From assembly GCA_010015675.1 (NCBI GenBank), contig ML976987.1, positions 1,042,873 through 1,073,945 of the forward strand: a stretch of 31,073 nucleotides of DNA, written 5' to 3'. Of this stretch, positions 10,594-20,662 are shown in pieces. This stretch comes from Byssothecium circinans (taxonomy: Eukaryota; Ascomycota; Dothideomycetes; Pleosporales; Massarinaceae). A program made the position numbers and the translations under genes. The notes beneath the pieces were generated by a model that did not search any database, was not told where the DNA came from, and worked only from the letters and a program-made list of their open reading frames with translations. How positions within the stretch are numbered: position 1 is the stretch's first letter; every line of letters starts with the position of its first letter.

Positions 10594-11302
10594 AGGGTGG
10601 TAACGTGAAAGGATTGAGGGAGAAAGGGAATGACACGATACCTACACAGAGCATCAAAAGGCGTTGGGTTTGATTCACGACTCTCTTAATCGACCTTGAT
10701 TAGAGTGATATGACGAATCGTCTTTATGATGTATCCAACTGTCCCGAACTCACGCCATCACGAGCGTTAAAAAATGGTGGATCTAGAAGACTTGGTAGAG
10801 TGGAGGAATTGCTACAATGCCTTTGCGATTCTTTATAGCCCGCATTAACACATGCCGCGTCGGTTAGAGCTGTGACTTAACCCATCACGAAGCCCGAAGG
10901 CAAAGATAAGATCGACCGAAGAAGTAGCTCAATCAGCCGTTTCGGGTTCCTTTGGGACTAAGGTGGATACGTAGAGAATAAGGGAACCTACGAAAACTAC
11001 AAAGCGTATCGGTTGTTGCAAACTAGTAACAATGTCACGTTGGAAGCAGTTCGTATTGCAAAGAGTTGTATCGAATTAAAAATTGAAAAGGGATAACTAA
11101 TCTCAGCCTAGATATTCTCCAGGTAAGCGCTCACAAGGTAAGGAAAGCGGACCAAAATTACCGATATTACGTTCCTTCATAGCACATTAGGTCCGTTGCA
11201 TTCTCTCATAAGGAAAATTAGTAGCGTAGAGGAGGTAGGGAATGGTTAGGAGAAGTCGCGCGGATCGGGGTTTCCACTTTGTTCCACATAATTAATCCAT
11301 AG
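10594..11302. other. Gene-poor spacer
   Basis: About 700 bp lie between the TSR1 fragment and the end of the minus-strand membrane-protein gene. I see no ORF with recognisable content, no repeat and no RNA gene. The right end should contain the 3' UTR of the gene ending at 11303. Confidence 0.5.
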
Positions 11303-13975
11303 CTATTTCGTCGTCTCGCGCACCTTTTCGATCGCATCATCAGCTTCACCTGGCTTTCCAGCGGTTGGCGCCGTAGCGTCTTGTCCTGGCCGCGGGTTGT
11401 TTTGTGCTGGCTCTGGAATCGTTCTCATTGGCTCAGGACCATTTGTAGTTTTGCCCTTTTCTGGAGTGGCTGTGCTACCGTCGTTTCCTGGAATGGTTGC
11501 GCTCCCGTCTTTTCCTAGATTGGTTGTGCTCGTAGTATTCCCTAGATTGGCTGTGCTCCCGTGTTTTCCTGACTTGATTGCTCTGAAAGCGTGTCTTTTC
11601 TTGAAACCCTTTTCGTCTCCTGTCTTTGTTGAGGGTTTGATCACAGGCTTCACATCCAAAATGTTGTCAACGACATCGTCGAACCGCGAGCGCCAATGAC
11701 GCTGGTACCACCATCCAAAGTAACAGAATATGATTAGAAGACCAATGGATGCAATGCCAGTCGAGAGCCAGTACAATCCTGCGTAGTAAATGCCGTCCGC
11801 GGTGTTTGTCGAAACAGCAAAGTGGAAGTCTCGGGAACCCCAGTAACCCATGGGGATGTTGCATAAGCAGTTGCGATAAACTCCCACAATCTGCATAAAA
11901 GTGCCGATGATTGCAGTGAAGCAGGATCCGCCGAAGAACAGCCAAGCCAGGAAGTAGACGAAGATTGATTTATCGGCACCCTCATGATCTTTTACGACGA
12001 AGTCGTATAACCAAACCATAGTGAGCAGGGACTGGAAGATGAAGTAGAGTACAAATGTGAATGTCCGGCATGATAGGCCAATAGTTGGGGTATAGAAGGA
12101 GGTGACATAAGCGAGGACGAAGGGAATAACGATGAGTATCGAGGCGGTCAGAAGGAGAAAGATCCACTGGAAACTTCCTACTTTAGGGATGTCCTGGAGC
12201 TGAGGAGTAGTAAGATGGTCTCGCCACAGCTTCTGCAACCAGCTCAACAAGGCATTCTTGGATTCTGGAGTGTTGGGTGGAGCTGCAACTTTGGAATCGG
12301 GACCTTTGGGATCGGGACCCTGGGGATCGGTATCAGTAGTAAACATCCCAGGATGCCGACTCTTTACTTCCTTAAACCAGTTTCCCTTGTTGCGTCCTCT
12401 CTCCCACATCCATACAGGTTGGTAGACAGATGCATAGAATGAAGCCAACACTCCGTCGTGATGCTTGGACTTCTTCTTCTTGGAAGAGTCATTGTTCGTG
12501 GGAGGGTTATTGCTCGTGGGAGGGTTATTGCTCGTGGGAGGGTTATTGCTCGTGGCAGGGTCATTGCTCGTGGCAGGGTCATTGTTCGTGGGAGGGTTAT
12601 TGCTCGGGGGAGGAATCCTTTTATCGATTCCAGAGACAATAGCTTCCAACGTATTCGGATTGTTCCCAGCGAGGAGGCATCCGCTAACGATGGCAACGTG
12701 CGGGATGGTCATCCACCATTCACCGAATGCGAGAGACAGGGAGACGTCGCTATCGCCTAGCTTAGAGTGGTTGCCGAAGACTGAGAAGAGGAAAGATCCC
12801 AAGTAGAAGGCGACTGGGGCACCAATAGAAGCACCGAAGCTAGCTTGACATGCCAACATAGTCTTTAGCCGGGCCCCTGTCTTTTCCTTTTCCTTTTCGT
12901 ACTTTTCTGCTTTCTCCTCGTGGGCAGGATCCAAATCTTCTATTAGGTGTTCGACATCAGCCCATGCCCTCTCCACATGAACATCCGGATCTTCGGTTCC
13001 CTGGTCCTTTGAAGACTTCCGAAGCTTCAGGTTTCCGACAAGCACTGCGTAGAGCAGGTGGATTTGGTATTTGACTCGATTGGGGTTGTTCTTCTTGGTT
13101 TCGCCTTGCTGGGATTTAAGTACGTCTTTCTCGATAGCACGAAGGACTTGTCTGTCAATCGTCGCTTCATATAGCCCACTTAGTATCATCGGAGCTGCGG
13201 TTGAGAAGACAACGATTACCCAAGCAACAACGTTGGAAAGGCCAATCAATGCTGCTAGCAGAGCTCCGAACAAAAATCTCAGGATGACCGAGACGCTTTC
13301 GACAACAAAGGTAAACAAATCCGGAAGCATTCCCACTGTTGTATTGGCTCTCGCTTTGTCCGCGAAATATTTCCATTTCACCGTCAGAACCAACGTTAAG
13401 TCCATGAAAAGGGCGTCAGGGATACCGATAACCTTTTTTCTAGGAACCTGCATGGTTTTGTAAGCTTACAACAACTAGTTGGGAAGGGATATCCTTACAT
13501 TCAAACAAAACACCGCCGCAGGCAAGATGAAACCGACAAAAGGCTGCACCCATTGTTCCAAGACAGCGCTCCTGGATCGCTGCCAGCCGCCGCAGTTCGA
13601 CTTGCACCAGGCATAAGAGATCTTCAGTCTTGTCGCGCCTTCCTTATTTTCCGTCTTGTCATCATACTCAGCTCCACATGGGAACTGTTCTTCCGTCTTG
13701 TTGAGATCGTTGACGCTGGTGAAGATATTGAAAGGGTTCTTGCTGCTCTGCACGATGATGTCTGGGTTGCTAGGATTTTCGCGCCAATTTTTCAGGGCAC
13801 GAAGACAGCACTTGGTAAAGTTTTGGTTGGAGACGCCGCGCGGGGCTGGTTCATCCAGGTCTTTCAATGGAGCGAAATAGTCCTTATCTCTCTGTCCCTG
13901 GATTTGCTGGGCGAGGGCGGCTAAGAAGACAACGATACAAAGGCGCCATTGCAAGCTATTGACTTTCAAAGCCAT
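11303..13975 (-). CDS. Unrecognised fungal multi-spanning membrane protein with a Cys-rich N-terminal ectodomain
   Basis: There are two exons, 13499-13975 and 11303-13447, with a 51-nt GT-AG intron joining FCLN to VPRKK. The product is 873 aa. A signal peptide (MALKVNSLQWRLCIVVFLAALAQQIQGQ) is followed by a short ectodomain with KCC, FPCG and WCKSNCGGW cysteines. Hydrophobic segments follow: WVQPFVGFILPAAVFCL, then a pair around SVILRFLFGALLAALIGLSN and AWVIVVFSTAAPMILSG. After a charged coiled-coil-like stretch (HEEKAEKYEKEKEKTGAR) come ASFGASIGAPVAFYLGSFLF and HVAIVSGCLLAG. A Pro/Asn/Ser/Thr hexapeptide repeat region follows, then four more membrane segments (FQWIFLLLTASILIVIPF to IGLLIIFCYFGWW). 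The long polar tail contains a 9-residue repeat. No catalytic or transporter motif is recognised. Its role is unknown; the layout suggests a plasma-membrane or endomembrane protein with cytosolic low-complexity loops. Confidence 0.9.
11467..11574 (-). repeat. 27-bp imperfect tandem repeat, 4 copies, in frame in the membrane-protein tail
   Basis: There are four consecutive 27-bp units, starting at 11467, 11494, 11521 and 11548. On the minus strand they encode 9-residue units: GKHGSTANL, GNTTSTTNL, GKDGSATIP and GNDGSTATP. The units are diverged, so this is an old duplication that kept the frame. Confidence 0.85.
12488..12613 (-). repeat. 18-bp minisatellite, 7 copies, in frame in the membrane-protein gene
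   Basis: Seven back-to-back 18-bp units of the type GTTATTGCTCGTGGGAGG (+ strand) start at 12488 and repeat every 18 bp. They differ at only a few positions (gtt/gtc, gct/gtt, gggagg/ggcagg). On the minus strand they encode the hexapeptides PPTSNN, PATSND and PPTNND. They form a disordered loop between membrane segments and a Lys-rich stretch (SSKKKKSKHH). Such near-identical units change copy number easily. Confidence 0.93.
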
Positions 13976-15214
13976 TCTGAACTGGAAAATGGATGAGGGC
14001 TTCGCTTGTTTTTGGTGGGGTATTGAAAAAGAGTGTGAGTGGGTGTATGGGTGTAGCTCATATACTCCATGGGCTACACTGTTGCGTAGAGCTCTCGGTA
14101 GGAATATAACGCGCAGAAGTAAAACGCGCGGGTAGCATATGTTTTGAAGCTTTCACCTCTTCAGAGCCTCATAGCTACCTGGGCATTCTTGTCCGACTGA
14201 TCACTGTATACGAACCTGGCTTGCAGTCAATAGCTTCCACAACGACGACTATTCAGCTCGCCTCCATCACGGGCATCGGCCAACCAAAGCATCGAGGCGT
14301 GATGACGTCTGTCCAATACTAGGCTAGGACTCATCCTGGGTGGCGTCCGTCCAATACTCGATTGCAATTCATCTTGTGCCAAGCTGGCTGTCGGCCTAAA
14401 CAGAGCTTGCTGTGGGCAACGTGTGCAGCAGCCTTTGCTGCAGATATCAGCTTCTGGCCATCCACAAGGGGGTATGGACCGGCTTCAGTGGAAAAGGTGG
14501 CCGGTCAGTCACTGTAGTCCCACCGGATTTGGGCCACTTTAGCGAAAGTGCAGAGTCCTGAAAAGCCTCAGAGTCTTTGTTGGAGGTGTAATCATTCTGT
14601 CTTCCATACAAATCCCTAACAACCAGCAGCTTGCTCGTACAATCCCTGAAGACCAGATGGAGCTCAACCTTGCAGACCATGGAATGCCCTTCTTAGAGGC
14701 GGGAGACGAAGAGCAGCGGCTGCGTAGATGCCTTTCAGCCTTGGAGCCTCCTTGGTCTGCGGCTTGATGTTAGCCTGGTTGTGCCTAAATCCGATGACTC
14801 CGACAGAGTCCCACAGCATATCATCGGAAATGAGAACATGGAGAGCACGTAATCCTAAACAAAGGTCATTGCCTGCTTTGCCTTACGGGCCTCTCGAAAC
14901 CCGGTAGCCATGAGTGTCTGTTCATCAGAGTATTCTTGGAACAGGGCAGATATCATCCCGTCTGACCTTGCCTTACCAGCCTTATTCGGGGTTGCCAGCG
15001 CATGAAATTCTGGGGCAACGAGTCGTCGAAGAGGTAGACGTGGAAACATTGCAGAGCTGAGGCTGCAGGGTGGGGTCTTTGAAGGGCCGACCCGCTTATA
15101 TTTTCCGTTTTGCTCAGACCCTGCATTTAGGGCGCTGTTGTCAGCCTTGAGGCTGATCAGCTACGAAGGACCTCCAAACGCCACTAGAGACATTTGCATC
15201 ACAATAATACGACG
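13976..15214. other. Gene-poor spacer with promoter region and weak repeats
   Basis: The left end holds the upstream region of the minus-strand gene that starts at 13975, with a TATA-like GTATATGAG read on the minus strand near 14060. A diverged 38-bp direct repeat lies at 14304 and 14342. ORFs at 14447-14680 and 14855-15049 (minus) have no motif and no splice support, so I do not call them. Confidence 0.45.
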
Positions 15215-15347
15215 CTACAAAGGGTCACTTTCAGAAAACAATAGGTCACATGCTCGGCAAGATCCCAGTTTTAGCCAATCAACGATAGCCTGTCATACGA
15301 TTTACCGAGCACATGACCTATCGTTTTCTGAAAGTGACCCTTTGTAG
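15215..15347. mobile_element. Short MITE (127 bp between TA dinucleotides) with 43-bp inverted arms
   Basis: Arm 15215-15257 and the reverse complement of arm 15305-15347 agree at 40 of 43 positions, around a 47-bp non-repeated centre. The outer sequence is TA-CAAAGGGTCACTTTC and its mirror ending GAAAGTGACCCTTTG-TA. The TA at 15216-15217 and 15345-15346 would fit the 2-bp TA duplication of Tc1/mariner-type elements. It has no coding capacity. The transcript could fold into a long hairpin. Confidence 0.85.
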
Positions 15348-15896
15348 TCCTCTTAGTTGGAATCAAGACACCACATAAAAGTGTTTCGGATAATACGGAG
15401 GGTGTAGTCGGTGTGTGATGATTGTCCGTTCTCTTATTGCCGTCTGGGCGCTCAGGTGACTGGTATGCTGCAGCTCACTCGCTTCTGTGGGCTTGAAGCC
15501 TTTACAAGGTATACGCATACAGCAAAGTTTTGATACAAGGTAAAGCGAAGAATTTCTTGTGACTGATTGTTTTGAGTTTGGCAATTTTGAGATAAGTCCG
15601 ATGCTCTATAGTTTTTCATTAACCTTGAAGCGCGCGGCACTGTTGTAATAAAACTGTTTCTTTAGAGGATTAAATCACGTGCGGTGTTTCCCGACATGGA
15701 GTTTTACGCTAAAAGATATATCACAACAGCCATTAGAGCCCCCAAAAAGGGGTTAAGTTCACACAATCACCTTGTCGCCGGATACGAACGATCCGCACTA
15801 AAATCCCTCCAATAAGAAACCATAGCGAGCAAACGGAGACGCCTTTTCGGTAGACCCTGGATTTCGACGCCATGTTTAACCGAGCGTCGAACGGGA
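15348..15896. other. Spacer between two MITE-like elements
   Basis: No gene, RNA or repeat is supported. Only short motif-free ORFs occur on the minus strand. Confidence 0.45.
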
Positions 15897-16172
15897 GACA
15901 CTGGCAACGCCACATGTCAAGCCCTAAATGATGTTATGGTCGCTTCCGTGAGCTCGCACGCAATTTGATGGCGAGAGGTATGCTCGGCGAGGTGGAGGGG
16001 TGCGGAACGGGCTGAACCGATGACCGCGCCGTGAGGCGATGGCGTCATATTTTGTGCAAAGGGAATATCTGCCAACGGTACAAATTTGCATATGGAGGAT
16101 TTGTAAGGACACGTGAACGGGGCGCTTGAGGTTGTGTCGGCTGAGGGCTTGACATGTGGCGTTTCCAGTGTC
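15897..16172. mobile_element. Inverted-repeat element, about 276 bp (MITE-like)
   Basis: The left arm 15897-15925 and the reverse complement of the right arm 16144-16172 match over 29 bp with one difference. Both contain AACGCCACATGTCAAGCCCT. The interior of about 218 bp has no convincing coding content and is not AT-rich. I found no clear target-site duplication, so the superfamily is not assigned. The arms differ from those of the other two elements. Confidence 0.75.
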
Positions 16173-17491
16173 CTCACTCAACATGAATGAGAGTATACGA
16201 GGGGGTCAGCATGGCTCTGCAATAAGCTGGTACATATTCGATGTTTGTCTTTCATCACCGAGTGTACTGGCGATGAGCTACCATAGTACATTGTTGTGTA
16301 TCTATGGCAGTGCCTGGGGCATTCAAGAATGAGAGTAACGCTTCGGATTTGTGTAATTGAAGTTAGGAAATTGCACTCCAAAAAAGACTTTCCCCTCATA
16401 TACGTCCATACTCACTCTCTAACACCTACTACCACCTCAGCCGCCGCCACATCCTCCACCACTGTAACCACCACCTGCCGCACAGCCAGAGTAGAAGAAT
16501 AAGCCGGCGTTCAAAGGCTCCCTAAGAGTGCATCTCCCAAGTCCACGCCCGCACAAGAGCCCATGCTCGCGCCACTCGAGCAAGTTCCCGACACACAAGC
16601 ACCAATCATAGTGCCTCCGGCCCAGTGACGAGTCTCACTATCCACATCGTCAAAGTACGGTACATACATAGGAAAATACATCGGATATCCGTACGCGCTG
16701 TAGATATATGCATTTTTCTCCTGAGACGGTGGCGGTGGCGCACTTTTATCCTTCGTATATCGTTTGACTACTGCTGCATATTTCAGACCCAGGACTTCGA
16801 GATTGTGGCGGCGTTGAGCAGCGGACCTTGTATCCATCGCCGGGAGTGCGTTATGTGCGCTAACGTGTGGGCCGCGCAAGGGATGTGTGGTAAAGCCGTT
16901 TTGGCTAATATCTCTCAAACTGTAGGGCGAGTGCCGGGATGGGGGTTTGCTCGTCAAGCTTGAACGCATGGCTTCGCGTGTGCACTCGCAGTACCAACAT
17001 GCGCATTCAGTATACGGCTGTCCATACTTTTCGTCGTATAATGTCGAAGTTCACGAGAAAGCGGTGTTGAGCCTATTTTCGGAGACTTTGTCTTCGTGGT
17101 TAATGAATCGTTTGGTTTCGGCGATGGAATAGCGGTAGTACACCACCTTTGGCGAGAGTTGGTGCGTATGCCATGCAAGATCAACGTCCAATGTTGGAAT
17201 AGCGAAACATTTCGAATGGTCTGCGATGATGCGGATGAAGCGGTGATATTTGACGATAGATTTCTGCATTGTCGACCTAATTGCTGGACTGTGCAGCCAG
17301 TCGATCTGCGCCATCTTTTGCACAAAAGTGCCTTGTCGAAGAACTGCGCCAACGAGGTCGATGGCGAAGGGGTTAGAGTTATCCCAGTAATGGCTCAACA
17401 ATTTACGAACTACGATCTTGCTATTTCGAGTAACAGCGAGAGAATATTGCTGGTGGTTGTTGATGGAGTTGGTATCGCTGATTGACTGTAT

Positions 17492-17499
17492 GGTTTGAT
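17492..17499. repeat. Left target-site duplication of the hAT element
   Basis: GGTTTGAT lies directly outside the left terminal inverted repeat. It is identical to the 8 bp directly outside the right end at 20655-20662. Eight base pairs is the target duplication length of the hAT superfamily. Confidence 0.93.
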
Positions 17500-17658
17500 C
17501 AGACTTGCCAACAATCAAGTCAATCAATCTCTAGAGAGTATCTTGACTTGATTGCAACGAGTTATCTAGTGGATTGATTGAATTGAATTGGAAGCCATTT
17601 TCAAGCGGATTGATTGTAAATTGATTGCAATTAATTGCAATTGTATAGTATATTCATG

Positions 17659-20278
17659 CTAACTAGGGTCGTAAGTAGCCATCTCCCAGTCGCACAAGCA
17701 GTACAAGGTGTCGATTTCTTCGTCGCTCAACGTCAATAACTGCTTCGCAGCAGCGCTCTCAGAGGGTTGATTAAAGCCAGCTTTCAACCAAGCTCGTATA
17801 GCTTGTATTGCCGCCAGTAACTGAGCGCCTATCTGGCGTCTTTTCAGCTCAAGAAGGTCGCCAAGCTCACTGAAAACGCGCTCACATTCACAGCTTGAGG
17901 CTGGAATTGTCAGTATATCGATCGCGAACCTTGCCAAGTTGGGGTACTTTGAGCGCAACCCNNNNNNNNNNNNNNNNNNNNNNNNNNNNNNNNNNNNNNN
18001 NNNNNNNNNNNNNNNNNNNNNNNNNNNNNNNNNNNNNNNNNNNNNNNNNNNNNNNNNNNNNNNNNNNNNNNNNNNNNNNNNNNNNNNNNNNNNNNNNNNN
18101 NNNNNNNNNNNNNNNNAGAGGCCATTGTCTCAGCAGCTTCAGGCTTGTACTGCGCCCAAAGTCGCCGAAAACTAGCGTCAGTTAAGGCAAGCCAGTCGGG
18201 TCTGTTGCGCCAAGCTCGCCTGCAATAGCGCTTGTAGAAAGGATGGAGGCAGCAAGAGGCGTAGTAGATAGGCGACTCATCAAGCTTTCTATAGTACTAA
18301 TTAAGCTTAAGCCACGCTGCGCGTAAGTTGGCAGGTAGGTGGTCCTCTGGGGCGCCAGTTTGGTGATGATTAACCCTAGTAAACTGGCTAAGCCAGCGCT
18401 TAAAGGTGGCAAGTAGCTGCTCAAACACTAGTATAACCTTATATATAGCGCTAAAAGCATTGCCTTTACCACGGCCTTCAAGCCTCTTAGTAGCCTCTTT
18501 AAGCGGTAATAACACCTCCATATACTTAGTGATTACCTGCCAATCGTTGGCTGACAGCCCGTTGGACCTCATCCATGCTGGCACCTCAGGCAACTTGTTG
18601 TTGTTTGCGCGCGCGTAGGCGTCAGCAGTGCGAGTATCCTCTATATGGCGGGTGGCGTACGCGTTGACGGCGGCTTGCAGCTTAGAGGCGCGAGCGAGGG
18701 CGTCGTAGTAGGAGTTCCAGCGCGTAACTACTAGCTTTACTAGCTCATAGATCTTGCGCTTAGTAAAAGGCAGCAACTTATTAGCTTGCTGTTAACACTA
18801 GTTAAACAGATTGTACTATAAAGGCGTTTTAATGTTACTTATAACGTCTAATAGCAAGCCTAGCGGGCCATATTTACGCTACTCATCCATAAACTTCGCC
18901 TCCTCCTACGCGTTAGTTAGCTAAAGCTTAGCGCAAAGGTACAAAATCGCTAACTTACGTCTAGGTTCTCATTATTATTGTCGTACGCCTTACGGTCCTT
19001 GCTAAACAGTAAAGCCTGTCCCACGAGGTTAATAATATAAGGCGCGCAGTGGAGGCGACGATGGGGTGCTTAAAAGCTGTACTTATTAGCGATATACGTA
19101 ACTACCTTATCATTGGCGTTCGCGTTGTCAAGCACGAAGTAACTAATATTACTACTGCTAATGCCAAACTTCTATAGCATTTCAACAACGATTTCGCCTA
19201 TCCTCTTACTAGTATGGGAGCCTGAGAGCTGTGGCAGCGTAATAGGCAAGTCAACTACCTCACCGTTGTTATCAGCGTAGTGCGCAACAATACTAAAGAA
19301 GCTACGTTTGCTACCTCTTGTTATCTAGCCATCAAAGCTTAGGTGGATGAGAGAGGTAGCTCGCGATAGCTCATCAACAACTTGCGGTAGTAAGTGCTCA
19401 TAAAGCCTCATTACGTACTGAGAAACTGATGTACGACTCTCCCACAGCGCGTCCTCTGCTTCCGGGTTGGCGAAGGCCAGCATCCTCCGGAACGCTGGCG
19501 TCTCAAACTCGCGCAATGGGTGGTTATTTTTAACAAGCCAAGTAACAGCAGCAAGCCTAAAGCCTTGAACGTCAAAGTTACCCAGCGTATTAGCGATGCT
19601 CTGGGTCAACACTATGCCGCGATCAGCTGCCTGTTACAGTAAGAGCACGCCTTGGCCTACTAGCAGCAGTGGCTTTGCCGCTTCCCCATCCTTCGTATAG
19701 CCATGGCCCTTCGTGCGCTCCTTAAGATGCGCTGCCGCCGCGGTGGTTGACTTCGTGGTGTTGTACCTGCCAGCTTTTCCACAATTAATACGCCTGTGCT
19801 GATGATAATACTTGCAGATAAACCAGATTTGTGATAGGTCAGAGGCGAGTAAGACACGATAGCCGTGACGATAGATCTAGCTTTTCTTGTGCTTGTAGGT
19901 GCGTAAAGGCGCGATAAAGCCTGGCAATCGCTTCCAATCAATGCCCTCAAAGTTATCCTTAAAGCGCACGTCAAAGCCTTCAACAGTACGCTCACTATCC
20001 TCCGTTGTGGCCTCGGTGGCTGCCCTTGAGGGCTCCGTGGGCGCGTCTTCAGGCAGCAAATCGCGCAACTGCGGCTTAAATGGGTGCTCTTCAGTGGCCT
20101 AGGACGCTGCAATCGCTAGGGCTTTGCGCGGTGAGGCGCGCGGAGGCTGCTGCTGCGACTCCTCGAGCTCGACGGGCTGGCTGGCAGTACCGCGGCCGCT
20201 GGTTCTGACGCGTTTTGCGGATGCTTTGAGGGCTTCGGCGGCGCGTTTAGCACCTCTGGTGGCTTGTTTATGGGGCAT
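17659..20278 (-). pseudogene. hAT transposase with multiple in-frame stops
   Basis: The start MPHKQATRGAKRAAEAL (20278) leads a basic N-terminal region. A BED-like zinc-binding stretch follows, with WFICKYYHQHRRINCGKAGR and YNTTKSTTAAAAHLK. The catalytic core has LIHLSFDG-stop-ITRG, then ISYFVLDNANANDKV and HRRLHCAPYIINLVGQALLF, then VTRWNSYYDAL. The C-terminal dimerisation domain is ASSCECERVFSELGDLLELKRRQIG, ending DWEMATYDPS at 17659. The same frame is broken by at least six stops, including those at 20099-20101, in KKS-stop-IYRHGY, in FDG-stop-ITRG, in EML-stop-KFG and in WLKLN-stop-YYRK. Most replace Trp (TGG) or Gln (CAG/CAA) codons. No frameshift is needed outside the gap. About 870 codons would be an ordinary length for the family. 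Confidence 0.92.
17962..18116. other. Assembly gap (155 N)
   Basis: This run of N falls inside the transposase pseudogene, just upstream of the dimerisation domain. Its length may be nominal. A gap inside a multicopy transposon is a usual sign of repeat collapse during assembly. Confidence 0.99.
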
Positions 20279-20654
20279 ATTAGCAGTGTTAGTGGGCGTA
20301 GAGGCGCTATTCAAAGTAAGAAACGTGCAATGTAGGTAGTAAGTACGCAATACGTACGTGGATGGGTGGCTTAGTGGCTAGTAAACACGCGAAGCTGAGA
20401 TGGGACGACGCGTTTTGCCTTACTAATAAAAATGTTGACACCAGAAAACCATCGCGAGATCGCCGCAATCGAAAACCTTACTAGAGATAGCCCTAAACAC
20501 TCAATTAAACTAATTAGATCAAGTTTACAATCAATCGTTCGAGCTGGTCTTGATTTGATTGCAAAACATTACGCAGCCGATTGTTTTGATTGAATTGCAA
20601 TTTTGCAATCAATCAATCAATTTGAATCAATCGGATTGATTGTTGGCATGTCTG

Positions 20655-20662
20655 GGTTTGAT
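20655..20662. repeat. Right target-site duplication of the hAT element
   Basis: GGTTTGAT lies directly after the right terminal inverted repeat and is identical to 17492-17499. Host coding sequence (minus strand: ATGTTCC then ATCAAACC) resumes here. Confidence 0.93.

Larger units (their letters stand above)
17500..20654 (-). mobile_element. hAT-superfamily DNA transposon, 3155 bp as assembled, defective
   Basis: The terminal inverted repeats are CAGACWTGCCAACAATCAA at the left (17500-17518) and its reverse complement at the right end (about 20636-20654). Both ends are then packed with copies of ATTGATTG/CAATCAAT-like motifs, 17510-17650 and 20500-20640. A perfect 8-bp target duplication, GGTTTGAT, flanks the element. 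The interior encodes a hAT transposase on the minus strand (described separately). The element contains a 155-N assembly gap. It sits inside the DUF1399-like gene, in the same transcriptional orientation as that gene. The defective transposase means any movement would need an enzyme supplied from elsewhere. Confidence 0.96.

Noticed and set aside
10406..10603. Separate ORF after the TSR1 fragment
   Set aside because: It is a different frame from the TSR1 homology, which continues past the TAG in the original frame to 10593.
12488..12613. Regular 18-bp repeats as a CRISPR-like array
   Set aside because: The units abut with no spacers, are in frame in a eukaryotic coding exon, and encode a Pro/Asn/Thr repeat.
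14304..14379. 38-bp tandem repeat (2 copies)
   Set aside because: About 70 percent identity over a single pair in a non-coding spacer is weak. I noted it in the spacer entry but do not call it a feature.
14855..15049. 64-codon minus-strand ORF (MFPRLPLRRLVAPEFHAL start)
   Set aside because: It has an ATG and a plausible helical end, but no motif, splice partner or repeat evidence supports it as a gene.
17500..20654. Reading the 3.15-kb stretch as one giant intron of the DUF1399-like gene
   Set aside because: The ends are a terminal inverted repeat with an 8-bp direct duplication rather than splice sites, and the inside encodes a hAT transposase.
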